DNA of 5,662 nt, from the NCBI GenBank assembly GCA_031266115.1, contig JAISBQ010000207.1, positions 1 through 5,662 on the forward strand. The letters run 5' to 3'. Of the stretch, positions 1 to 4,978 are shown piece by piece. The stretch comes from Bifidobacteriaceae bacterium (GTDB lineage Bacteria; Actinomycetota; Actinomycetes; Actinomycetales; WQXJ01). The notes under the pieces were generated by a model. The model saw only the letters and a list, made by a program, of their open reading frames with translations, made no database searches and was not told the DNA's origin. The translations under genes and the position numbers were made by a program. The first letter of the stretch is position 1. Each line of letters begins with the position of its first letter.

Positions 1-2
1 CA

Positions 3-266
3 GCACGGAACCCTCATGTGGCCGAGGCCGTCAAGCGGGTCCGGTACTTCACTGACGACGAAACCCGACGCCTCGAACTCGAAGCCCACGAGAAATGGCT
101 CCACGACCAAGCCACCCGCACCGAAGGACACGCCGAAGGAGAGGCTGCACGGAGCGTGGCCGTGGCACGACGGATGCTGGCTCGCGGATGGGATCCGGCT
201 GATGTTGCCGAGTTGACCGACCTGACCGTGGACCAGGTCAAAGATCTGTCAGGAGGCCACCCGTGA
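3..266 (+). CDS. C-terminal fragment of a probable Rpn-family (PD-(D/E)XK) recombination-promoting nuclease/transposase, 5' end outside the window
   Basis: The frame is open from the left edge to a TGA at 264-266 (87 residues), so the gene most likely begins outside the window. A GTG at 18 is the only in-window start and has no ribosome binding site. The visible part matches the usual tail of Rpn-family proteins. It opens with NPHVAEAVKRVRYFTDDE, continues with a charged helix (ETRRLELEAHEKWLHDQ), then a Glu/Gly/Arg linker (EGHAEGEAARS), and ends in a helix-turn-helix-like segment (ARGWDPADVAELTDLTVDQV). The catalytic PD-(D/E)XK core would lie upstream and cannot be checked. Rpn proteins (Rpn = recombination-promoting nuclease) are DNA endonucleases that increase RecA-independent recombination and are often scattered in accessory DNA. 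Family assignment rests on tail architecture only. Whether the upstream part is intact or a decayed remnant is unknown. Confidence 0.6.
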   Translation, partial: ARNPHVAEAVKRVRYFTDDETRRLELEAHEKWLHDQATRTEGHAEGEAARSVAVARRMLARGWDPADVAELTDLTVDQVKDLSGGHP

Positions 267-279
267 CGGTGCAGGTCAC

Positions 280-292
280 AAGTGTTGCACTT
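280..292. repeat. Short perfect inverted repeat just after the Rpn-like gene
   Basis: AAGTG-TTG-CACTT is a perfect 5-bp inverted repeat with a 3-nt centre, 13 nt past the Rpn-like stop codon. A second, overlapping pair (GTGAC at 263-267 and GTCAC at 275-279) spans that stop. There is no following T-run, so it is not a classical terminator. It could be an operator, a weak terminator, or the end of a mobile element. It lies outside the duplicated A/B arm, since nothing like it occurs upstream of copy B. Confidence 0.3.
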
Positions 293-333
293 CGGATTGG
301 AAGCCAGGGCGAGGTGGTGGGTGGGGGGTTGGT

Positions 334-341
334 GCTAGGGT
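334..341 (+). promoter_or_regulatory. Possible -10 region of copy A (TG-C-TAGGGT)
   Basis: TAGGGT at 336-341, preceded by TG at 333-334 in an extended -10 arrangement, lies 75 nt upstream of the start codon. It fits the TANNNT pattern common in actinobacteria. The same TGCTAGGGT is present upstream of copy B. No recognisable -35 box lies at the expected distance in either copy. Conservation between the copies may simply reflect their recent common origin, so this is a weak call. Confidence 0.3.
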
Positions 342-402
342 GTGGCACGGCGTTGGGCTCGCTCGAACCCTGACTGGAGTCCGTGTAGCGATGCCCCGCC
401 GT

Positions 403-410
403 GGAGGAGG
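403..410 (+). promoter_or_regulatory. Ribosome binding site that fixes the start of copy A
   Basis: GGAGGAGG at 403-410 sits 6 nt before the ATG at 417. It decides the start against an in-frame GTG at 342, which would place 25 non-signal-like residues ahead of the signal peptide. Copy B has an equivalent site at the equivalent ATG. Confidence 0.75.
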
Positions 411-416
411 GGTCCC

Positions 417-1013
417 ATGGTTGCCCGCAAGTGTGTGCGCGCGGTGAGCGCGTGCGTTCTCGCGGTGGGGTTGGCCTCGCCGTCGGCGGCTGCTGTGGCG
501 CAGGCCCCGTATCCCCCAGTCCTCTCGGATACGTGTACCACAGACATTAGTGCCGAAGGCACTGTGGCGGTTGTTGTCGGGAACTTCTGTTCGTCGAACA
601 CAGGGTCGGGCGGAAACATCAGCGTGACGATGCCAGTGGACCTGCCTGGCAGTGGAACAACGCCGGCTAAGGCTGGGCGTTACCCCGTGAAGTTCACCAT
701 GGACGGGCAGGACTACACCCGGACCTATACCGTGGGTAAGGCCGTGAGCATCACGAGTGTGAAGGCGGCTCGAACATCCAAAGGCGTCCGGGTGACCGGG
801 AAGACAACAAAGAACAGCAAGGTCAGAGTTCAGATCAAGCGAGGACGCAAGGTCATCTCGACCAGGACAGTCGCGACGAGCAAGTCGACCGGTCGGTTCT
901 CGTATCTGAAGACACTTCCCAAAGGGAAGTACACTGTGACCGTCACGTACGTGGCGAACACCAAGTATTTCGGGGACAAAGCCATCACGAAGACCTTCAC
1001 CAAGACCAACTGA
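417..1013 (+). CDS. Secreted two-domain protein, copy A (short form)
   Basis: This 198-residue secreted protein has no family name that I recognise. Residues 1-30 are a Sec signal peptide: basic MVARKCVR, a hydrophobic core to about residue 20, then SAAAVAQA with cleavage after A28 or A30. Residues 31-83 hold two cysteines (C40 and C58), probably a disulfide after export, and the Gly/Ser/Asn-rich stretch SSNTGSGGN. Residues 106-198 form a lysine-rich beta-strand domain (VGKAVSITSV, KGVRVTGKTTKNSKVRV, LPKGKYTVTVTYV) resembling Ig-like or carboxypeptidase-regulatory-like sandwich repeats of actinobacterial surface proteins. There is no LPXTG motif or C-terminal membrane segment, so it is either released or held by its positive charge. 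It is about 80% identical to copy B in the first 83 residues and about 89% after that, with nearly identical final 49 residues. It lacks 41 residues present in B after P83. The DUF4012 gene follows 51 nt downstream on the same strand. Confidence 0.8.
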   Translation: MVARKCVRAVSACVLAVGLASPSAAAVAQAPYPPVLSDTCTTDISAEGTVAVVVGNFCSSNTGSGGNISVTMPVDLPGSGTTPAKAGRYPVKFTMDGQDYTRTYTVGKAVSITSVKAARTSKGVRVTGKTTKNSKVRVQIKRGRKVISTRTVATSKSTGRFSYLKTLPKGKYTVTVTYVANTKYFGDKAITKTFTKTN

Positions 1014-1064
1014 CTCCGTTTGCCCTGACCTCGGTTGGGTGGAGCCGAGCACCGAAAGCATGAC

Positions 1065-3215
1065 GTGGAACCCACTGACCATATCCGCCGGCCACCCGAG
1101 ACCGGCCGGCCTCGGCGGTCCCACCAACCCTCCGACAACCAGAACCAGAACGGCAAATGGATCCGTCAGGCTGAACAGGACCAGGACCGGTGGAATCAAC
1201 CCGACATCCCCGATCCGAGTCCACCTGCTCCTGCGACCCGACCCGGTCGCGGACAGCACATCCGCGGGAGACCGACCCCGAGACAAGGCCGAGGCCGACG
1301 GGCACGCGGGCGAGGCCACGAACCGCAACGACGCGCCAACCTGGGGAAAACGCCTGAACCCGGCAGGCGCCATCGTCCACAGGGAAGGACCCCGCGGAAT
1401 GACGAGGCGGACCAATCGTTCCTCGCGCGGCACAAGATCCTGACGGGAACGGGCCTCGCGCTACTCGTGCTCATTGCCGTAGGCGCCTGGGCCGGGTGGC
1501 AGCTCTATACGCTCGGCTCCAACGCTATGCGGCTCGCCGCCCTGGTCGATACGGTCCAACAACACGCCAAGCGAGGAGACGTTCAAGCCCTGATCGACGA
1601 CCTCTATGACGTACACCGCTACTCCGTCGCGGCCTACAACGCCGCGTCGGACCCGACGCTGGTGGCACTCCAACAGGTGCCCGGAGTCGGAGACGATCTG
1701 CGTGCCGCCCGCGAAGTGACCAAAGTGGCCCGCGACCTCACCGCCGCGACCGGGACAATCGCCTCCCTCGCCCCCCGCGTCGCCGGAAACCAAGTCCTCA
1801 CCGAAGACGGGAGGATAGACCTCACCATCATCGGCACGGTCCACACCGCGATGACCGAGCTGTCCACCGCCGCTGCCGCCGGCTCTCAGCGGCTTGGTTC
1901 GCTGGACAGCGCCAGCCTATTGCCGCAAATCGGTGAACCCGTCGACCAACTGGTCAGATGGCTGGAACAGGTGCCGGGGGCCGTGGATAGAGCCGAACCT
2001 TATCTGCAACTCCTGCCACTATTGCTCGGCGAGAACGATGAACGGACCTGGTTTGTCATCATGCAGAATCTCGACGAGGCACGCCCCTCCGGCGGTCTGC
2101 TCGCCTCGTGGCTGATTCTCCACGCCGACAACGGTCTGATCGACGTGGTAGCTCAAGGCACCAACAACGATCTCGTCGCCGCAGGCGACGTCAACTATTC
2201 CCACGCCATGGATGCCAGCTACCAGGATCTGTGGGGAGACAATCTGAGCGGCTGGCTATCCATGAACCTTTCCGCCAACTTCCCCGACAACGCGCGTCTG
2301 ATGCGCGACGCATGGAACGCCCGGCGCGACGTTCAAGTGGATGGCGTGGTGTCGTTTGGCCAGGGCACTTTGCCTTACCTCGCCGCCGCCGTAGGTCCCG
2401 TCAAGGCGGGCGAGAAATCCATCGCGCCAAGCGACCTTGAGGAGTATCTCCGAGTCGGCGTCTACCGCGACTACGAAGACCCCGACGCCAAAGATGCGAT
2501 AGTTGCCTCGCTCATGATCCAGGTGTTCGACAAACTCATGGCTGGCAACCTCAATCTTGGTTACTTCCTGGACACCGTGACCGGGCACGTGAGCGCTGAT
2601 CGCGTGCAAATGTGGTCGAGCGATTCCGCCGTTCAACAGATCATCTCCGCCGTCGGGCTCACCGGTGAATTCCAGTCCACCGAGGGCCCCGTGTCCACTG
2701 TTCGCCTGGTCAATGCCGGCGGCAACAAACTCGACGCCTTCGTGGACCTGGACATCGCCTACCAGTTGGGCGATTGCGAGACCGACGAGGACTATGGCGT
2801 CGACTGGCGCACCAGCACGATGACTGTCACGCTCACCAACTCCGTCCCCAACGGTCTTCCTCCGTATATGACCGGCCGGCTGGACCTGACCGCTGCCGGA
2901 ATCGATCCAAGCTCGGTGGAACTTGGTTCCAACCGCGACTTTGTCGTGGTGTATGCGCCGGTGGGGGCCACCATCGCCGCCACCACCGTCGACGATGAAC
3001 CGGCTCTCGTCCGCTACGCCACATTGAGCCGCCGTCCGGTGGCCGTCTTCGACATCGACGTTGACCCAGGCACCAGCCGCACCATGGCTGTCACATGGTC
3101 CGAGCCCGCCACCAGTTCCGCCGGGGACCCGTTATCCACCACTCCCGACGTAGTCCTTCCGCCCCTAGCCAATCACGCGACGCTGACGTTGGAGCCTGGC
3201 AACGCCTGCCGGTAG
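1065..3215 (+). CDS. DUF4012 domain-containing single-pass membrane protein
   Basis: With the GTG at 1065 this is a 716-residue protein. The alternative TTG at 1035 adds ten residues. An in-frame stop at 1026-1028 excludes anything earlier, and neither start has a good ribosome binding site. I prefer GTG because the TTG lies inside the segment duplicated downstream of copy B. Residues 1-124 are a hydrophilic, probably disordered cytoplasmic tail rich in Arg, Pro, Gln and Asp. Residues 125-145 are a transmembrane helix (LALLVLIAVGAWAGW), giving an N-in, C-out topology. The extracytoplasmic part carries the DUF4012 signature: LLLGENDERTWFVIMQNLDE, then ARPSGG (about 319-344), where the family typically has an R-x-[YW] then QN-x-x-E-x-R-x-x-GG pattern. 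Two late cysteines, C571 and C715 (next to last), could pair. DUF4012 has no established activity but often occurs near envelope or exopolysaccharide genes. An envelope role here is inference. The gene is probably read with copy A and converges on copy B. Confidence 0.85.
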   Translation: MEPTDHIRRPPETGRPRRSHQPSDNQNQNGKWIRQAEQDQDRWNQPDIPDPSPPAPATRPGRGQHIRGRPTPRQGRGRRARGRGHEPQRRANLGKTPEPGRRHRPQGRTPRNDEADQSFLARHKILTGTGLALLVLIAVGAWAGWQLYTLGSNAMRLAALVDTVQQHAKRGDVQALIDDLYDVHRYSVAAYNAASDPTLVALQQVPGVGDDLRAAREVTKVARDLTAATGTIASLAPRVAGNQVLTEDGRIDLTIIGTVHTAMTELSTAAAAGSQRLGSLDSASLLPQIGEPVDQLVRWLEQVPGAVDRAEPYLQLLPLLLGENDERTWFVIMQNLDEARPSGGLLASWLILHADNGLIDVVAQGTNNDLVAAGDVNYSHAMDASYQDLWGDNLSGWLSMNLSANFPDNARLMRDAWNARRDVQVDGVVSFGQGTLPYLAAAVGPVKAGEKSIAPSDLEEYLRVGVYRDYEDPDAKDAIVASLMIQVFDKLMAGNLNLGYFLDTVTGHVSADRVQMWSSDSAVQQIISAVGLTGEFQSTEGPVSTVRLVNAGGNKLDAFVDLDIAYQLGDCETDEDYGVDWRTSTMTVTLTNSVPNGLPPYMTGRLDLTAAGIDPSSVELGSNRDFVVVYAPVGATIAATTVDDEPALVRYATLSRRPVAVFDIDVDPGTSRTMAVTWSEPATSSAGDPLSTTPDVVLPPLANHATLTLEPGNACR

Positions 3216-3250
3216 TCCGAACGCCGGTGGTGCCCGATGGCGGAGAGGAG

Positions 3251-3277
3251 GCCCGGTCATCCGAGCGGGCGCCTTGT
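3251..3277 (+). terminator. Candidate terminator after the DUF4012 gene
   Basis: GCCCG at 3251-3255 pairs with CGGGC at 3266-3270. An inner TC/GA pair across a G-G mismatch leaves a 4-nt loop, and the stem is followed by the short T-rich GCCTTGTT. It begins 36 nt after the DUF4012 stop and lies between two convergent genes. The U-tract is poor, so strength is doubtful. Confidence 0.4.
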
Positions 3278-3369
3278 TAGCGCAGGCGAGCTGTGGTCAG
3301 TTGGGTTGCACGCCGGCCCTTCCGCGCTGGGCCCCACCTACTCGAGGTCAGGGCAAGGGCTTGAGCTTG

Positions 3370-4089
3370 TCAGCTGGTCTTGGTGAAGGTCTTCGTGATG
3401 GCCTTGTCCCCGAAATACTTGGTGTTCGCCACATACGTGACCGTCACAGTGTACTTCCCTTTGGGAAGTGTCTTCAGATACGAGAACCGGCCCGTCGACT
3501 TGCTCGTCGCCACCGTCTTGGTCGAGATGACTTTGCTCCCCCGCTTGATCTCAACCTTAACCTTGCTGCTCTTTGTTGTCTTCCCTGTCACCCGCACACC
3601 CTTGGATGTCTTGGAGGCCTTCACCCCCGTGATGCTCACCGCCTTACCCACGGTATACGTCCTGGTGAACACCTGCCCATCCACCGTAAACTTCACCGGG
3701 TAACGCCCAGCCTTAGTCGGGAGGATCTTCTCGACATCCAACTCCGCAGAATAGACTCTTTCGCTCTGCGCCTTCACCAGCTGTTGAAGCAGCGCCTCGA
3801 CACTCGCCAGTTCATATTCAGCTTGCACGGGAATCTCTGTCGGCGTTGTCCGCCCGCCAGACAGGTCTACTGGCATCGTCACACTGATGTTTCCACCCGA
3901 CCCTGTGTTCGACGAACAGAAGTTCCCGACAACAACCGTCACCACACCGTCAGCATTGATGTCTGTAGTACATACATCCGAAAGCACTGGAGGATACGGG
4001 GCCTGCGCGACAGCAGCCGCCGACGGCGAGGCCAACCCCAACGCGACAATGCACACGCACGCCGCACGCGCACACCTGCGGGCAACCAT
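3370..4089 (-). CDS. Secreted two-domain protein, copy B (long form)
   Basis: This 239-residue protein is the inverted paralogue of copy A. ATG at 4089 is chosen because GGAGGGGG lies 5 nt upstream. A GTG at 4107 would add six residues, and the conserved sequence begins at MVARRC. Residues 1-30 are a Sec signal peptide ending SAAAVAQA. C40 and C58 are conserved. Residues 84-124 are a 41-residue segment absent from copy A. It contains a helix-prone part (LASVEALLQQLVKAQSERV) followed by SAELDVEKILP, and sits at the junction between the cysteine domain and the lysine-rich beta domain (147-239). The C-terminal 49 residues differ from A at only one position. There is no sorting signal or C-terminal membrane anchor. 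It shares the strand with pheT but is separated from it by about 870 bp and has its own leader, so co-transcription is unlikely. The function is unknown and an envelope or extracellular role is inferred from the signal peptide and fold type. Confidence 0.8.
   Translation of the reverse strand: MVARRCARAACVCIVALGLASPSAAAVAQAPYPPVLSDVCTTDINADGVVTVVVGNFCSSNTGSGGNISVTMPVDLSGGRTTPTEIPVQAEYELASVEALLQQLVKAQSERVYSAELDVEKILPTKAGRYPVKFTVDGQVFTRTYTVGKAVSITGVKASKTSKGVRVTGKTTKSSKVKVEIKRGSKVISTKTVATSKSTGRFSYLKTLPKGKYTVTVTYVANTKYFGDKAITKTFTKTS
3716..3843 (-). other. 123-bp indel segment between 5-bp direct repeats in copy B
   Basis: GTCGG (plus strand) occurs at 3716-3720 and again at 3839-3843, exactly 123 bp apart, and the intervening DNA is the block missing from copy A. 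In A the corresponding junction is a single CCGGC at 663-667 (coding strand), one base from CCGAC, followed by the same TAAGGCTGGG. This is the expected footprint of an in-frame deletion by slippage between short direct repeats. The reverse event, a 118-bp insertion with a 5-bp target duplication, is less likely because the ends show no clear terminal inverted repeats. Confidence 0.75.
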
Positions 4090-4094
4090 GGACA

Positions 4095-4102
4095 CCCCCT
4101 CC
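4095..4102 (-). promoter_or_regulatory. Ribosome binding site that fixes the start of copy B
   Basis: On the minus strand GGAGGGGG ends 5 nt before the ATG at 4089. It overlaps the alternative GTG reading at 4107 and therefore supports the shorter, copy-A-like start. Confidence 0.7.
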
Positions 4103-4178
4103 GTCACAGCGGGGCACGCCTGCCAGCAACACTCAACAGACTCCAGTCAGGGTCCGGGCGAGCCCAACGCCGCGCCAA

Positions 4179-4187
4179 ACCCTAGCA
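4179..4187 (-). promoter_or_regulatory. Possible -10 region of copy B (TGCTAGGGT)
   Basis: Minus-strand TGCTAGGGT is identical to the element before copy A and lies 89 nt upstream of the ATG, against 75 nt in A. No -35 box is evident. The leader between this element and the start is conserved in its first half (GGCGTTGGGCTCGC, CCCTGACTGGAGTC) and diverges nearer the ribosome binding site. Confidence 0.3.
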
Positions 4188-4420
4188 CGAACCACGCACC
4201 CGCTGGGGGGCCATGGTCCGTCATGTGCTGGCCCCGGCTGAGCGAGCGAGCTGTTCGCGGACCCCGAACCTGGGGCACCACGAATGCCGTTTCCGCGACG
4301 AAAGCGTGAATGGCAGCGGTCTTCGGGGCGATGTCGGCGCCATCGGCCACCACATGTTCGTTCACACGCTCCCCGACCACGCCGGTCCGGATCGCGCCGG
4401 CGTGGCCAGCGCGTGGATCC

Positions 4421-4586
4421 GTGAGCGAGGTTTCGCGCACTGTGGCACTGACGCGCGGAATTGCGCGCGAGGTTTCGCGCACTCCGACGCCCTGAACAGC
4501 GCGATTCCGACGGATTTGTGGTGCGAAACCTCGCGCTCGATCCGTGACGAGGCCGCGATCGTGAATGGAGTCGGCGAAACCTCACC
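4421..4586. repeat. Cluster of GCGAAACCTC-type elements in opposing orientations
   Basis: GCGAGGTTTCGCGCAC occurs twice as a direct repeat (4425-4440 and 4467-4482, period 42 bp). Inverted copies follow: GCGAAACCTCGC at 4523-4534 and the partial GCGAAACCTC at 4574-4583. The second copy is itself a hairpin (GCGCGA, loop GGTT, TCGCGC, 4465-4480). Copies two and three together can form a stem of about 16 bp, with a 2-nt bulge and a 38-nt loop. A degenerate relative may lie near 4290-4310. This resembles REP-like intergenic repeats. Reading frames across it (for example VRETS-type repeated peptides on the minus strand) look like by-products of the repeat, as they lack ribosome binding sites and keep no conserved frame. 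Confidence 0.6.
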
Positions 4587-4614
4587 CTGGATGCACGGGA
4601 GTGCCGCGGCGCAC

Positions 4615-4723
4615 GGCGCGACAGGTTGTGCTCGCGCCACTGCTGAGGCCAGACGGGTCGAATGCGCCGCGCCCGTCAGGCCAGACATGGCGTGGGCGCG
4701 CCACACGGTGGGGCGCGACAGGT
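4615..4723 (+). repeat. Pair of 12-bp direct repeats (GGCGCGACAGGT)
   Basis: GGCGCGACAGGT occurs at 4615-4626 and 4712-4723, 97 bp apart. A second short pair, AGGCCAGAC at 4646-4654 and 4678-4686, lies between them. The surrounding DNA from 4587 to 4795 has no gene I can support: candidate frames have no ribosome binding site and no recognisable protein. The role of these repeats is unknown. Confidence 0.4.
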
Positions 4724-4795
4724 CATGGGCGTGCCGGCAGTCAGTCACCGAACTTTGAGCCGAACTGGTGGTGTTCCGCGTCCCGCACTCCGCCG

Positions 4796-4978
4796 ACCGA
4801 GCCCTTGGACGCCAGCGGCCTCGTTGCGCAGGTCAGGAGCGCAGCACCGCGCCAACCGAGCCCTTGGACGCCAGCGGCCTCGCTCTTTGCTAGTTGGGCG
4901 CCGTCGGCTAGTACCGGAGTCGAGCGCTCCCGGACGCCAGCACCTTCGCTGAGCAGGTCAGGTGCGCAGCACCGCGCC
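4796..4978. repeat. Three-unit imperfect tandem repeat (about 60 bp per unit) that includes a duplicate of the pheT 3' end
   Basis: A 28-bp exact repeat (beginning ACCGAGCCCTTGGACG) lies at 4796-4823 and 4855-4882, period 59 bp. A longer 47-bp match links 4807-4853 with 4932-4978 (41 of 47 positions by eye). The second copy of that pair contains the last six codons and stop of pheT, and the first encodes Gly-Ala-Val-Leu-Arg-Ser-stop on the same strand instead of Gly-Ala-Val-Leu-Arg-Thr-stop. The middle unit keeps only the first half and then diverges (4883-4917). Confidence 0.75.

Larger units (their letters stand above)
327..1054 (+). repeat. Left arm of a long inverted repeat (contains copy A)
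   Basis: This stretch matches the reverse complement of 3322-4193. The match includes the upstream region (TGCTAGGGT, then the shared GGCGTTGGGCTCGC and CCCTGACTGGAGTC), the whole coding region apart from a 123-bp gap, and the 3' flank (TTGCCCTGACCTCG, then GGTGG.GCC.AGC). The last 150 bp of the genes differ at only about nine positions and include a 47-bp exact match around 896-942. Boundaries were estimated by eye and may be off by about 10 bp. Confidence 0.85.
3322..4193 (-). repeat. Right arm of the long inverted repeat (contains copy B)
   Basis: This is the reverse-complement counterpart of 327-1054. It is longer mainly because of 123 extra coding bases at 3716-3838 and a leader about 14 nt longer. 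Similarity covers the upstream region, the coding sequence and about 35-45 bp of 3' flank, so a complete expression unit was duplicated. The two arms face each other across the DUF4012 gene. Confidence 0.85.

Noticed and set aside
914..930. Perfect inverted repeat ACTTCCC-AAA-GGGAAGT, also at 3453-3469
   Set aside because: It lies within the coding sequence for Leu-Pro-Lys-Gly-Lys in both copies and is explained by those codons and paralogy. It is not at a gene end.
1030..1049. Hairpin CTCGGT/GCCGAG as a terminator between copy A and the DUF4012 gene
   Set aside because: The stem is only 6 bp with a wobble pair and an 8-nt loop, has no T-run, and is not preserved in the homologous flank of copy B.
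276..1433. Long minus-strand open frame antisense to copy A and the start of the DUF4012 gene
   Set aside because: It is a GC-rich shadow of the real genes. It has no recognisable domain or ribosome binding site, and the mirror frame over copy B (3274-4185, plus) is equally open because the two regions are homologous.
1039..1443. Alternative +1 frame (GTG 1039, ATG 1060) over the DUF4012 tail, suggesting a separate small gene or frameshift
   Set aside because: It stops before the membrane helix, whereas the chosen frame runs without interruption into the helix and the DUF4012 domain.
4133..4585. Minus-strand Arg-rich open frame and overlapping VRETS-repeat frame (4147-4482)
   Set aside because: They run through the promoter of copy B and the hairpin repeats, have no ribosome binding site, and their repeated peptides come from DNA repeats.
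4421..4978. CRISPR array
   Set aside because: Repeat units are few, unequal in spacing and in mixed orientation or tandem without uniform spacers, and no cas gene is present.
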